Shown: in pieces, positions 17,094-27,182 of the stretch
How the letters are laid out: each line of letters starts with the position of its first letter
Position numbering within the stretch: the stretch's first letter is position 1
NCBI RefSeq assembly: GCF_014696925.1
Contig: NZ_JACJQY010000017.1
Span: 31,219-95,218 of the forward strand
Length of the DNA: 64,000 nucleotides
Source of the DNA: Phormidium tenue FACHB-1050
Lineage (GTDB): Bacteria > Cyanobacteriota > Cyanobacteriia > Pseudanabaenales > Pseudanabaenaceae
Reading direction: 5' to 3'
Program-made: the position numbers and the translations under genes
Notes under the pieces: generated by a model
What the model was told of the DNA's origin: nothing
The model's input: only the letters and a program-made list of their open reading frames with translations
Databases searched by the model: none

Positions 17094-18662
17094 TTACTCT
17101 AAAGGTTCCACGGATACGCCTCGAATGATCCGTGACAGTTCCGATTTTTCATCCACCGATACTCGCGTTGGTGAACCACTCAAAATTCGCTCAAATCCTT
17201 GGAATGAATCCTTGATTTGTGCGCCTTCATCAGTAATCACATACTCACGAATACGGCTGTCATGGCGCGATCCCCGCATCTTGAATACATTGACCGCACG
17301 CGACATTTGTCCACGAATTTCAACATATTGCAACAGAATAATTGTGTCTGTAATCGTCGAAATATGTGACTCAGTAATTGAATGAGAACCCATGAACTGA
17401 TCGGTTGTATTCGTAAATAAGCCCGTAATTTCTTCTTGCTTAACATAGCCCGTTAAGCCAATCACGAATTGACGGAAGGTATTGTTGCTGACACCTCTAG
17501 CTAGAGCCGAAAGAGAATCGATCGCAATTCGAGATGGCTTAAAGGACTCAATTTCAGACTTAATCACCTGTAGATGATCTTCTAGTCCCGATGACTCAGG
17601 GTAAACACAAATAATTTTTAGTAACCCAGAACTTTCCCATTTGTCGAAATCAGTTCCCCAAGATGAAGCATTGCGCGTAAGCTGTTGGCGAGACTCCTCA
17701 TAGGCAAACAAGATCGCCCGTTCGCCGTTTTCGCAACCGTTTTCAATAAACTTACTTACCATCAAGGTCTTACCCGTACCCGTCGCTCCAGTGGTAAGGA
17801 TGATCGAATCTTTGAAATAGCCACCGCCGCACATTTCATCAAGAGTCGTGATGCCCGACGAAACTCTAGTATTAGAAGATTTTTGGGTAAGCCGCATGGC
17901 TCCCAAGGGAAAGATATTGATCCCTTTCGTGGTCATTGTGAATGGAAATTCACCCTTCATGTGGGTTGTGCCACGCAATTTTAGAATTTCGGCAGTACGA
18001 TGGCGACGTTCCCCATCAAGGACATTTCTTAAAATAATTACATTATCAGAAACAAATTCTTCTACCCCAAACCTTGCTACGGGACCATACTCTAATTCGC
18101 GCTCGGTGGTCATGACTGTAGTTACACCCAAAGACTTGAGACGCGCCACAATCCGAAAAATTTCGCGGCGAACTAAGCCTAGAGAGTCGTATTGTTGAAA
18201 AATAGCAGTCATCGAATCAATGGAGATCCGTTTTGCTTTGTATTTAATAATTGCGTATTGAATGCGTTCAATTAGGGCTGATAGATCAAAATCGCCAACT
18301 ACTTCTTGACCTTCAGGATCGGGAGAAGCGTCGAGGATAAACAATCTACCTTGATCGATTAACTCTTGGAGATCCCAATTAAAACTATGAGCATTTTTGA
18401 TAATGTCAGAGGGGGACTCTTCAAAGGTAACAAATACACCATGCTCGTCTAGCCCTGTAATGCCGTTATACAGAAACTGCATTGCTAATAAAGTCTTGCC
18501 AGTACCTGATGTACCACTGACAAGAGTTGAGCGCCCTTTAGGTAACCCCCCATGAGTGATATCATCCAACCCCTCAATCATGGTGCGTAACTTTTGGACA
18601 CCTAGCTCTTGTCTTTTTATATCGTTACTGTCGTTATTTTTTTCAGTTGATGAGCTAGTCAT
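17094..18662 (-). CDS. kaiC: Circadian clock ATPase/kinase KaiC
   Basis: Central oscillator protein, autokinase and autophosphatase. 522 residues from the ATG at 18662 (an in-frame TTG at 18668 exists). Two RecA-like halves: CI with Walker A GTSGTGKT and the catalytic pair [11 protein letters not shown] with GATGTGKT and AYEESRQQ. The phosphosites are in [11 protein letters not shown] (adjacent Ser-Thr near residues 434-436). The A-loop/C-terminal tail ([19 protein letters not shown]) for KaiA binding is present. The start overlaps the kaiB end by eight bases, so translation is coupled. Confidence 0.98.
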   Translation of the reverse strand: MTSSSTEKNNDSNDIKRQELGVQKLRTMIEGLDDITHGGLPKGRSTLVSGTSGTGKTLLAMQFLYNGITGLDEHGVFVTFEESPSDIIKNAHSFNWDLQELIDQGRLFILDASPDPEGQEVVGDFDLSALIERIQYAIIKYKAKRISIDSMTAIFQQYDSLGLVRREIFRIVARLKSLGVTTVMTTERELEYGPVARFGVEEFVSDNVIILRNVLDGERRHRTAEILKLRGTTHMKGEFPFTMTTKGINIFPLGAMRLTQKSSNTRVSSGITTLDEMCGGGYFKDSIILTTGATGTGKTLMVSKFIENGCENGERAILFAYEESRQQLTRNASSWGTDFDKWESSGLLKIICVYPESSGLEDHLQVIKSEIESFKPSRIAIDSLSALARGVSNNTFRQFVIGLTGYVKQEEITGLFTNTTDQFMGSHSITESHISTITDTIILLQYVEIRGQMSRAVNVFKMRGSRHDSRIREYVITDEGAQIKDSFQGFERILSGSPTRVSVDEKSELSRIIRGVSVEPLE

Positions 18663-18954
18663 TGCCAATTAATTCCTCATATAGTAAATCTAGTCCGATT
18701 AATACCTTTTCGCGATCAGACAGATCGCCAATTATTTTTCTAACTGGTGGTGGTAAAACCTTTGCTAAGGTAGGAGTAGCTAGGATTTTATCTTCTTCAG
18801 CTAGTTGTGGGTTTTTAAGCACATCAATGACCTTCAATGTATAAACTCCTTGAAACTCTTTCTCAAGGATATCGTTGAGCATCTTCAGCGCCCGCACAGA
18901 GTTTGGCGTGTTGCCTGCGACGTAGAGTTTTAGGACGTAGGTTTTACGAATCAT
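18655..18954 (-). CDS. kaiB: Circadian clock protein KaiB
   Basis: 99-residue fold-switching protein that binds phosphorylated KaiC and sequesters KaiA. Visible: [59 protein letters not shown]. All hallmark residues seem present and length is normal. Transcribed with kaiC; a 217-base gap to kaiA probably carries the kaiBC promoter. Confidence 0.98.
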   Translation of the reverse strand: MIRKTYVLKLYVAGNTPNSVRALKMLNDILEKEFQGVYTLKVIDVLKNPQLAEEDKILATPTLAKVLPPPVRKIIGDLSDREKVLIGLDLLYEELIGND

Positions 18955-19171
18955 TTCATTAATTTGGGTTGCGTCGGCTATTTATAACGTATCTCTTAAA
19001 CTTCTAGAAAATAAATCTTTGCATTGGCGATGGAGCGAGGGGGACATAAACTAAAGTTTAGGCACAATATAGGCAGAGTTTCAAGATTTTAAGTAGACCA
19101 AGCGGATTTAATCTAGTGGATATTTCTGTAAAAAAGCTTGATTAGATCTTTAAGATCTTTTTAAGTTCCTG

Positions 19172-20053
19172 TTAGGAGCGTGGAATAGATCGACGATATA
19201 GCTCACATAGATGCGCGATCATATCAATTAGCGTAATTCGATAATCTAGTAAAATTTCATCATTTCTACCTTCTAGTCTTAATTGCTTAGCAAATTCGTC
19301 CATCAGTTCCATATGAATTTCTAGAACCTGTGATACAGAAATATCCGCAAAAAAAGAAAGATTAACGAATTCATCAATTTTTTGATTTAAATCATCACTT
19401 TTTTCGAGAAAGTACTCGAGGATAATCGACCGATAAATGTTTTTTAAGCGCTCAAGATACTCTTTTCTATCTTCAGGTGATAGGTTACGGAGAAATAATC
19501 GTGAATCGCGTTTGTAATACACCCCCAAATACCCCAATCTTTCATTAAGCTTTCTGGCTAATCGCTGTTGTTGGACACTTAAAGACTCAGAAGCCGCACT
19601 GTGCGGAATATTGACATAGACTTGATGTCTAACTTGTGGCGAAATCTTGATAAAAGTGTTGATCGCCTGATCGATAATTGTGGGCAGATCTTGAATCTGA
19701 GCAAAATTAATACTGATACTGGCTCGATAAAAGTCCTTTGATTCGCTTTGTTCATAGTGAGGGTCACTTTGTTCATAAAGATCTTCTAGGACTAATATGG
19801 TAGGTATGAAAATGTTCAACATACCAAGATGATCGATGACAGCCTCGACATCAGGGATCACATTTTCAAATATAACTAGACAATCTTGGGCATTTTGAGT
19901 TTTTGTTAATAAACTTACAAGTGCTTCTAATTCGGTAACAACCGTAATGGTGTATCGATCCTCTGGCAAATATTTTGCAAGAGTAGATTTGGTTTGGCTG
20001 ACATTAGCTTCAGCCACCAAACAGCATACTTGTAGATTGGACAGAACAGGCAC
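19172..20053 (-). CDS. kaiA: Circadian clock activator KaiA
   Basis: Stimulates KaiC phosphorylation. 293 residues: an N-terminal pseudo-receiver domain (about 1-135, without the phospho-Asp cluster) and the C-terminal KaiC-binding helical domain (about 170-290; LARKLNERLGYLGVYYKRD, LRNLSPEDRKEYLERLKNIYRSIILEYF, LLDYRITLIDMIAHLCELYRRSIPR). It begins with GTG. Full-length form, unlike the short C-terminal KaiA of some filamentous strains. Divergent from the histidine kinase gene. Confidence 0.96.
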   Translation of the reverse strand: MPVLSNLQVCCLVAEANVSQTKSTLAKYLPEDRYTITVVTELEALVSLLTKTQNAQDCLVIFENVIPDVEAVIDHLGMLNIFIPTILVLEDLYEQSDPHYEQSESKDFYRASISINFAQIQDLPTIIDQAINTFIKISPQVRHQVYVNIPHSAASESLSVQQQRLARKLNERLGYLGVYYKRDSRLFLRNLSPEDRKEYLERLKNIYRSIILEYFLEKSDDLNQKIDEFVNLSFFADISVSQVLEIHMELMDEFAKQLRLEGRNDEILLDYRITLIDMIAHLCELYRRSIPRS

Positions 20054-20216
20054 TGGCTATTGGTGGTTGATAATGGCTTAAATTTTATCTTAATCTTTAT
20101 TTTCGCACTTAAATAGCGAAATTATGTGAGATTGGAGATTGTACTATATATAAAAATTTATAGGCTGTTAGTGACAAGCACCACTTATTAAACATAACCC
20201 GAAAGGGTTTCAGCAT

Positions 20217-22664
20217 ATGGACTCCCTCATCTTAAATCAGTCTTTAGAGATATATGGACAGTCGATTGTAGCAATTTGTCGACTACCCAATGATACTGCT
20301 GAAGCAATAGCCCTTCTCCAAAAAGGATGGTCTCATGTGGTGGTGGTGGATCAAAATGATCTGCCACAGGGTTTGTTTAATGCGCGATGTTTATTAAATT
20401 GGCAATCAAAATCAGTAGATGGTTGTACATTTTCTGCGCCATCGATCGCTTTAGAAGATATTGATCTTGAGCCATTACCTACGATTTCGATCGCTATGAC
20501 GATCGCCGATTTTTTGCAAAGAATCTCTCAATATCGGCATTCAGCAGAAACTTGGGCTTTAGTAGATAGCAATGGTAGATTTGCAGCTCTCTTGGAGGTC
20601 TCAAGCTTACTGCGATCGCTCGTACAAGAAGATAAAAATCAAAGCCCTTCCATCACCTCATTGTTATTGCCATTGATCTATCAGTTGCCTCTGCCTGTGA
20701 TGGTTAGCGATCGCGATGGAGCGATCGTGGGTATGAATGCCGCATGGCGCAATAGCCTGTATGAAAGCTTACCTAGCAATACTGTGGCTGATATATTGCC
20801 AGTCGATGAGATTAGTAGCAGTATCTCAAATACATCTACATCATCTCCAACAAAGGGACAGGTTAATGAGCGTTCCCACGTACTAGAACCAAAGCTACCT
20901 GTAACTCACCAGTTTTGTACTACTGATGGTGCATCGTTTACATGGCAAGTGATTAGTGTGGCTTTGCAGGGCAGTTTGCAAGGGCTAGATCTGGCGATCG
21001 CCTATGACATTACAGCCCAAAAAAATCTGGCTCAAGAGCTATCGGGGCTAAGTCGGGTCAAAGATGAATTTTTGACCTGTATTAATCATGAGCTGAAAAC
21101 GCCATTAACCTCAGTAATTGGGATTGCAAGTTTATTGAGCAACAACACCTTTGGCGAACTCAATGAGCGTCAGAGTCGCTACGTGAAGATGATTCATCAA
21201 AGTGGTCGGCAATTAGTTTCGATTATTGATAATATTTTTGACCTTGCTAAAGCTGAGTCGGGGCAATTAGAACTATATGCGGAGACTGTTTCTGTCAAAG
21301 AGATTTGTCAAAAAAGCATCCAGCAAGCGAAGAAGTTAGTTCAACAGGATTCCACGATTTTTCGCAACTATAACTTTGAAGAAGGCTGGGAGTTAGATAT
21401 TCACCTAGACATCGATCCAACGGTACAGACAATTTATGCCGATGAAACTAGGTTGCAGCAAATGCTAGTAAATCTGCTTTCCAATGCTTTTAAATTTAGT
21501 TTTTCACCATCGGAACTGGTTGATGATTTACCATCTATTGCTCCACAAATAGGGATGACAGTGAAGTGGTGGGAAGGATGGCTTGCCATTACGGTCTGGG
21601 ATCAGGGAATTGGAATACCTGAAGAGAAACAAAGTTTAGTATTTCAAAAATTTCAACAGGTGGAAAATGTCCTAACTCGACGCTTTGAAGGTACGGGATC
21701 GAGTTTGCTCTTAACCAGACACTTGGCGCGTTTGCACGGTGGTGATATTACCTTTGTTTCGCAGGTCGATGTGGGCAGTCAGTTTACGATTTTGTTGCCG
21801 CCTGAAACTAGATCCAATCATGATCATGTTCACTTTGAGCAGCTTGATCGACGGATGGATATTAGTCATGGGCGCTTAGTATTGGTGGTAGAAACTTCCA
21901 CGGAGGCTTTAGATTGGTTGAGAAATACTCTGGCGGATTTCAATTATCAAGTAGTAATTGCGCGATCGGGAACTGAGGCTCTAGAAAAAGCAAGGCGGTT
22001 GCAACCTTGTCTAATTTTGTTGAGTCCAGATGTGCCGATGTTGTCGGGTTGGGATGTGTTAGCCTTGCTTAAGGGAGATTCGGTAACCCAGCATATTCGT
22101 GTGGTGATGATGAAACGAGCCGACGAACCTAAGACTAATCTTCATCAAGCTGACGGTATCTTGCTTAAACCGATCAAAGCTGCCGAATTGAGTGCATTTC
22201 TGCCTAACTATGTACCTATTCCCAAATCTCTCAAGTTCTTATACCTAAATCAAAATCTGGAAGAGGGTGTAATTGAATTACTGCACGACCTTGGTCATAG
22301 CTTACTAGAAGCAGAAGACTTGCCCCAAGCGGATGTGTTATCCAAAATTTGGCAGCCAGATCTATTTCTGCTGAATGGTGATAATCAAGTTTTGCTAAAG
22401 TGTCTAGAAGATATCAGTGAATTAGAGACGCTATCAAGTTTACCAATCTTGATCATTACCAAGTCAGCGATCGCCGAAATTAATTGGCTTCAAAATCGAT
22501 TTGCAAACCTGAGTTTGCATGATTGTCTGAGTTTAGATTTAGATAATTTAGATACAGCTAGAGCTGAAGTTTTATTGGCTTTGCATCAGTCAATTACTAA
22601 TGCGATATGTTACGTTGTGCCAAACTCTTTTGCGAATACCGCGACTAGCAACCATGTTTACTAG
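20217..22664 (+). CDS. Hybrid histidine kinase with CBS-like pair and two pseudo-receivers
   Basis: 815 residues. Order: two CBS-like segments (about 15-60 and 90-137), PAS-like region (155-270), coiled linker, HisKA with H291 in CINHELKTPL, HATPase (QMLVNLLSNAF near 415-425, DQGIGIPEEK near 462), then two receiver-like domains (about 552-660 and 670-800). In the first, Ser603 (LILLSPDVP) takes the place of the phospho-Asp while the late Lys651 remains; in the second, Asn720 (LFLLNGD) does. Both should be non-phosphorylatable. G2 box reads FEGTGSSLLLT, with Ser where Gly-Leu is usual. It stands 163 bases from kaiA, divergently, so clock input or output is a fair guess. CikA also ends in a pseudo-receiver but has GAF, which I do not see here. 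Confidence 0.85.
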   Translation: MDSLILNQSLEIYGQSIVAICRLPNDTAEAIALLQKGWSHVVVVDQNDLPQGLFNARCLLNWQSKSVDGCTFSAPSIALEDIDLEPLPTISIAMTIADFLQRISQYRHSAETWALVDSNGRFAALLEVSSLLRSLVQEDKNQSPSITSLLLPLIYQLPLPVMVSDRDGAIVGMNAAWRNSLYESLPSNTVADILPVDEISSSISNTSTSSPTKGQVNERSHVLEPKLPVTHQFCTTDGASFTWQVISVALQGSLQGLDLAIAYDITAQKNLAQELSGLSRVKDEFLTCINHELKTPLTSVIGIASLLSNNTFGELNERQSRYVKMIHQSGRQLVSIIDNIFDLAKAESGQLELYAETVSVKEICQKSIQQAKKLVQQDSTIFRNYNFEEGWELDIHLDIDPTVQTIYADETRLQQMLVNLLSNAFKFSFSPSELVDDLPSIAPQIGMTVKWWEGWLAITVWDQGIGIPEEKQSLVFQKFQQVENVLTRRFEGTGSSLLLTRHLARLHGGDITFVSQVDVGSQFTILLPPETRSNHDHVHFEQLDRRMDISHGRLVLVVETSTEALDWLRNTLADFNYQVVIARSGTEALEKARRLQPCLILLSPDVPMLSGWDVLALLKGDSVTQHIRVVMMKRADEPKTNLHQADGILLKPIKAAELSAFLPNYVPIPKSLKFLYLNQNLEEGVIELLHDLGHSLLEAEDLPQADVLSKIWQPDLFLLNGDNQVLLKCLEDISELETLSSLPILIITKSAIAEINWLQNRFANLSLHDCLSLDLDNLDTARAEVLLALHQSITNAICYVVPNSFANTATSNHVY

Positions 22665-22705
22665 CTTCTTATATAGCAAAGCAAGTTTTGCTTAGGACAT
22701 GCAAC

Positions 22706-22750
22706 CCAAGAATCGAGTGGCGGCGCGAAGCGCCGCCACTCGATTCTTGG
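22706..22750. repeat. Family A hairpin
   Basis: CCAAGAATCGAGT arm around the GGCGGCGCGAAGCGCCGCC core; perfect pairing. AAC precedes and GTTTTT follows. Confidence 0.9.
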
Positions 22751-22839
22751 TTTTTGATTTTGTCCTCATACACTTGGCGACAGCTATAAATAGTAAATTC
22801 CCTTTCATCCCCTATTTAAGAATATTACTCCTTTCCCAA

Positions 22840-22886
22840 CAAGAATTGCTGGATGCGGCACTTCGTTCCGCATCCAGCAATTCTTG
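22840..22886. repeat. Family A-like hairpin with a different core
   Basis: CAAGAATTGCTGGATGCGG arms around CACTTCGTT; followed by GTTTTTA. The outer CAAGAATT is shared with the copy at 38222. Confidence 0.85.
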
Positions 22887-23151
22887 GTTTTTAATGTCTA
22901 GTTGTACACTGGGAAGGGAGTATATCAATATTTTGAGCCATTTCGCCGAACATATTTGGATAGCGATCAAGCTAGATTTAGGATGTATTGTTTAGTTCTT
23001 GATAATTTGTTTAATAATTGTTTAAAAGTAGTTGTTTAAATAAAGATGATAGATCTATCGCTAACTTTTTTAGAGAACACCAAAATTAGTAAGTGAAAAG
23101 CCCCATATCTTGCTAAAGATCCTAAGCTTAAGGTAGAAGGAGTATCGACCA

Positions 23152-26100
23152 ATGAATCGAGAGGCTAAGTCCTTAAATATTGCAGGTAGTAGGACTGAAG
23201 TCATGCAAGTTGGAGTGATGCAATTTCCGAGCGTTGGTTTGGTCAATAGTGAGGTGCTGGTTAAAGATGCAACCTTAATGGCGATCGCGGAAATTAATCA
23301 ATCAGGAGGCATCTTAGGAAAAAATATTGATCCCATTGTGATTGATATTGTGGCGAATGATCACAGTATTGCTTCGCAAGCAGGATCTTTATTGAATGAA
23401 CTGGATATTAAAAATTTATTTGGGTGTGGTTTATCGTCGGTGCGGAAACAGGTAATTCCTATCCTTGAAAAGCATCAAGCCCAACTTTGGTATCCCTATT
23501 ATTACGAGGGACTAGAATGCTCAGACAATATCTTTTATACAGGTGCTTGTCCCAACCAAGTCATCCAGCCAGCGATTAATTGGTTGCTGCAACACAAAGG
23601 CGATCGCATTTACTTAGTTGGCACAGATGGTATTTACTCACGCACAGTTAATAAGATTATTCGCGCTCAAATTAAGCAACAAAATGGCTTATTACTGTGT
23701 GAAGACTATATTCCCCGTGATATATCTAACTATCACGAAAATATTGCCAAAATTAAGCATATTGCGCCTACAGCGGTAATTAGCACCCTATCTCCACAAA
23801 ACTCCGTTGCTTTTTTACAACAGTATGCCGAAGCGGGAATTCAGGCTAAAGAAATCCCCGTTCTATCATTGCGCTTAACTGATCTAGAACTGAGGTATCT
23901 CTGGGAAAGTCTAGATAATCCTGCGGCGATCGCTGGACATCTGGCTAGCTCTAACTATTTCCAAAGCCTAGATACGGCTCACAATCAAGATTTTTTACGT
24001 AAATACTCAATTTGGTGTGGTGGTGAGCGATCGCCAACACCACCTGTTAATGTCGTGATGCAAGCGGCGTACACGCAGGTTTTTTTATGGAAACAAGCCG
24101 TTGAAGCAGCTCAGACCTTTGAAGTGCTTCCCATGCGTCGGGCAGCCTATGATCAAAGCTTTGTTTCGCCAGCAGGTCGTATTCTCCGCGATCGCAACCA
24201 TCATATTTGGACAGCTTGTCGAGTTGCAGAAATTAATTCCGCAGGTAAGTTTGAAATCCTATATACAGTCGATCCGATTAAACCGATGCCTTGGTTGGGG
24301 GTAGAGGAACTAAATCCAGACACATCAACCGTAGTTATTGAAATACTTGCGGATATTACTCAAGGTATTCAGCAAAGTTGGCAACTAGAAAAAGATGCTC
24401 AGGACTTAGAATTCACGATCGCGGAGCTATTAGGAAGAGGACAAGGTAAAGGACGCAATCAACTTGCTCCTGAAATCACCCGTGCTGTGATGTCGAAGAT
24501 GTTTAAAGCAAACCAGAGGTTGCTCAAGACACAGGCGGATTTGTTAAATGTAGAGGGAGCGTTACGGGATGCTAATGAATTATTAGAGCAGCGTATTGAA
24601 CAACGTACGCTGCAATTACAGAAAACAATTAAACGTTTACAAAACGAAGCAGCGGATCGTCAGCAAGCAGAAATACTATTACGGGAAAGTCAACAGAGAT
24701 TTTCGGCGATCGCTGATAACGTACCTGGAGTTGTTTATCGGGCTGTGTTACATCCTGACGGTGCTGTCTCTATGCCTTACATTAGTCCCCGCACTCTGGA
24801 AATCTTTGGCATATCTGTCGAAGAGTTTACGGAGCATTTGGAATGGGTTTTTGATATGGCACATCCTGAAGACCGTGCGGAACTCAATGAGATGGTACGC
24901 CGATCTGCCGAAGAACTGATGACCTTTGAGCATGAATATCGGGTTTCTAGTCTGTTTGAGAAAGTTAAGTGGGTACGCATTATCTCTCAGCCCCATCGCA
25001 ATGACCAAGGCGATACGGTTTGGGATGGGGTAATTATTGATATTAGTCATCAAAAGCAAATTGAAGAATCTTTACGTCAAGCGGAAGAGAAGTATCGCAG
25101 CATTTTTGAACATGCGATCGAAGGTATTTTTCAAGCCCAACCCGATGGATGTTATATCAATGCTAATCCTGCCCTTGCGAATATTTATGGCTATGAAACT
25201 CCTACGGAACTACTTACGGCGGTTGCGTTAGAGCCATATCGTCTATTTACAGAACCGAAACGTTATCAAGAACTCTTGCATCAACTAGCTACCGAAGGCT
25301 CAGTGGCTAGTTTTGAAGCTTTGGTCTATAAGAGCGATCGCAGGATCATTTGGATTTTGATTAATGCCAGAGCTAATTATGATCATGAAGGTAACTTTAT
25401 TTCCTATGAGGGACTGGTTCAAGATATTACGGAACGGAAACTTGCCGAACAAGCCCTCAAAGCGGAGCAAGAAAAGTCAGAAAATTTGTTGCTGAATATC
25501 TTGCCCAAAGAGATCGTCAAACAACTGAAGATTAACAATAATGTAATCGCCTCAAGGTCAGATAATGTCTCCATTTTGTTTGCGGATATTGTGGACTTTA
25601 CGACCCTCTCGACCCAAGTTTCACCCAATGACTTAGTGACCATGCTCAATGGCATTTTCTCTTCTTTTGATCTACTAGCCGATCAGTTGGGATTAGAAAA
25701 AATCAAGACCATTGGGGATGCCTATATGGTAGTTGGTGGATTGCCCACAGCCCGTCCTGACCATGCTGAAGCGATCGCCGAGATGGCTCTAGCTATGCAA
25801 AAATCTATCTCTAATTTTAAACGTGACGACGGTACTGCTTTTCGGTTACGAATCGGAATTAATACTGGAGCAGTTGTGGCTGGTGTAATCGGCATCCGCA
25901 AATTTATTTATGATCTTTGGGGTGATGCGGTAAATGTCGCTAGTCGGATGGAATCCCACGGTTTAGCGGGAGGTATTCAGGTGACACAAGCAACCTATGA
26001 GTTACTCAAAGATAAATATTCTTTCTGGCATCGTGGCAAAATATTTATCAAAGGGCGAGGTGAAATGGATACCTATATGTTGCTTGATCGTGAGCCTCAT

Positions 26101-26166
26101 TTGCCTGCATCGGAGGTATCGAAAGCATATCAAGAGGAGATGCAAAGCCTCTCCTCTTCGGCATAA
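23152..26166 (+). CDS. Soluble adenylate cyclase with amide/urea-binding-like sensor domain
   Basis: 1004 residues, no membrane segment or signal peptide. Order: type I periplasmic-binding-protein fold of the UrtA/AmiC kind (about 15-390: GVMQFPSVGLVNSEVLVKDA, INQSGGILGK, LWYPYYYEGLECSDNIFYTG), linker and coiled coil (about 460-545), two PAS domains (about 545-665 and 670-795), class III cyclase domain (about 815-985). In the cyclase: metal Asp in FADIVDF and IGDAYM, adenine-selecting Lys in EKIKTIGD and Asp in YDLWGDAVN, Asn/Arg in NVASRM. All catalytic residues are present. A cytosolic AmiC-like sensor domain suggests direct sensing of an internal amide, urea or similar ligand. pheA follows after a hairpin. 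Confidence 0.9.
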   Translation: MNREAKSLNIAGSRTEVMQVGVMQFPSVGLVNSEVLVKDATLMAIAEINQSGGILGKNIDPIVIDIVANDHSIASQAGSLLNELDIKNLFGCGLSSVRKQVIPILEKHQAQLWYPYYYEGLECSDNIFYTGACPNQVIQPAINWLLQHKGDRIYLVGTDGIYSRTVNKIIRAQIKQQNGLLLCEDYIPRDISNYHENIAKIKHIAPTAVISTLSPQNSVAFLQQYAEAGIQAKEIPVLSLRLTDLELRYLWESLDNPAAIAGHLASSNYFQSLDTAHNQDFLRKYSIWCGGERSPTPPVNVVMQAAYTQVFLWKQAVEAAQTFEVLPMRRAAYDQSFVSPAGRILRDRNHHIWTACRVAEINSAGKFEILYTVDPIKPMPWLGVEELNPDTSTVVIEILADITQGIQQSWQLEKDAQDLEFTIAELLGRGQGKGRNQLAPEITRAVMSKMFKANQRLLKTQADLLNVEGALRDANELLEQRIEQRTLQLQKTIKRLQNEAADRQQAEILLRESQQRFSAIADNVPGVVYRAVLHPDGAVSMPYISPRTLEIFGISVEEFTEHLEWVFDMAHPEDRAELNEMVRRSAEELMTFEHEYRVSSLFEKVKWVRIISQPHRNDQGDTVWDGVIIDISHQKQIEESLRQAEEKYRSIFEHAIEGIFQAQPDGCYINANPALANIYGYETPTELLTAVALEPYRLFTEPKRYQELLHQLATEGSVASFEALVYKSDRRIIWILINARANYDHEGNFISYEGLVQDITERKLAEQALKAEQEKSENLLLNILPKEIVKQLKINNNVIASRSDNVSILFADIVDFTTLSTQVSPNDLVTMLNGIFSSFDLLADQLGLEKIKTIGDAYMVVGGLPTARPDHAEAIAEMALAMQKSISNFKRDDGTAFRLRIGINTGAVVAGVIGIRKFIYDLWGDAVNVASRMESHGLAGGIQVTQATYELLKDKYSFWHRGKIFIKGRGEMDTYMLLDREPHLPASEVSKAYQEEMQSLSSSA

Positions 26167-26193
26167 AAGATTATCTGTGCTAAGGGACAGTAA

Positions 26194-26256
26194 AATAAGG
26201 AACCAGATTTTTAATGGCGCAGCTTCGCTGGGCCACTAAAAATCTGGTTCCTTATT
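26194..26256. repeat. Family A-like hairpin before pheA
   Basis: AATAAGGAACCAGATTTTTA arm pairs perfectly; core GGCGC-AGCTTCGCT-GGGCC is imperfect. It may end the cyclase transcript. Confidence 0.85.
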
Positions 26257-26275
26257 CAATCGCAAAACCCCAATC

Positions 26276-27112
26276 ATGACAACGGTTGCTTACCTTGGTC
26301 CCGCAGGTACATATTCAGAAATGGCAGCTTTGCAATATTTACAGCTGAGCCATCCAGACTTAGAGCATGATCCTTCGCGGATGTGTCCTTATCCTACAAT
26401 TCCCCAAGCGATTAATGCTGCCGAGCAGGGGCATGTGGATGTAGCCGTTGTCCCTGTCGAGAATTCAATTCAAGGTGGGGTAACAATGACCCTCGATAGC
26501 CTCTGGCAATCGGAGTCATTACAAATCCAACAGGCGATCGTTATGCCGATCGCCCATGCTTTGATTACCCGCGCCCAAAATCTTGACGATATTAAAGTTG
26601 TCTATTCCCATCCTCAAGGTTTAGCTCAATGTCAGCAATGGCTGGATCATCATTTACCCACTGTGCAACAAATAGCCAGTGACTCTACAACCTATGGTTT
26701 GCATATTGTGGCTAAAGATGTGACCGTGGCAGCGATCGCCTCACAACGAGCCGCCGAAATTTACTATTTACCAATTCTGCAATATCCAATTAATGATCAA
26801 CCTGATAACTGCACCCGTTTTTTAGTTTTAGGACGCACTTCACCCACCACTAGAGGCACACATTCTTCCCTAGCCTTTAGCCTGAAACGGAATATGCCTG
26901 GAGCTTTAGTCAAACCTTTATTAGTATTAGCCGATCGCCAAATTAACATGAGTCGGATTGAGTCACGCCCGACCAAGCGATCGCTGGGTGAATATATTTT
27001 CTTCATCGACATTGAAGCCCCCATCGATGATCCTAACTTCAGTGAAGCTCTACAAGAACTACAAGCCGTCACTGAAAATCTTAAAATTCTTGGTAGTTAT
27101 GCGATTACCTAA
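26276..27112 (+). CDS. pheA: Prephenate dehydratase
   Basis: Converts prephenate to phenylpyruvate in phenylalanine synthesis. 278 residues: catalytic domain about 1-180 (VAYLGPAGTYSEMAAL, VPVENSIQGGV, NCTRFLVLGR) and a C-terminal ACT domain about 195-275 with the Phe-binding ESRPTK motif and GEYIFFIDIE. Monofunctional, no chorismate mutase part, as usual in cyanobacteria. Phe feedback inhibition is expected from the ACT domain. Confidence 0.96.
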   Translation: MTTVAYLGPAGTYSEMAALQYLQLSHPDLEHDPSRMCPYPTIPQAINAAEQGHVDVAVVPVENSIQGGVTMTLDSLWQSESLQIQQAIVMPIAHALITRAQNLDDIKVVYSHPQGLAQCQQWLDHHLPTVQQIASDSTTYGLHIVAKDVTVAAIASQRAAEIYYLPILQYPINDQPDNCTRFLVLGRTSPTTRGTHSSLAFSLKRNMPGALVKPLLVLADRQINMSRIESRPTKRSLGEYIFFIDIEAPIDDPNFSEALQELQAVTENLKILGSYAIT

Positions 27113-27125
27113 AGAAAACGCTTTG

Positions 27126-27182
27126 CAATCTAAAATATAAAAAATGAGGCGCTTTGCGCCTCATTTTTTATATTTTAGATTG
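27126..27182. terminator. Shared hairpin between pheA and the convergent membrane-protein gene
   Basis: 57-bp perfect palindrome CAATCTAAAAT...ATTTTAGATTG with GGCGC-TTT-GCGCC core. It overlaps the last codons of the minus-strand gene, so the palindrome encodes its C-terminus (AQSKI). Confidence 0.8.

Larger units (their letters stand above)
22665..23151. other. Spacer with two palindromes
   Basis: No gene is supported. A 297-base open frame starting near 22699 owes its length to the two hairpins at 22706-22750 and 22840-22886. The last 150 bases are AT-rich and probably hold the cyclase promoter. Confidence 0.6.

Noticed and set aside
22699..22995. 98-codon frame in the spacer after the histidine kinase
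   Set aside because: Its length comes from two palindromes; the protein has no sensible composition.
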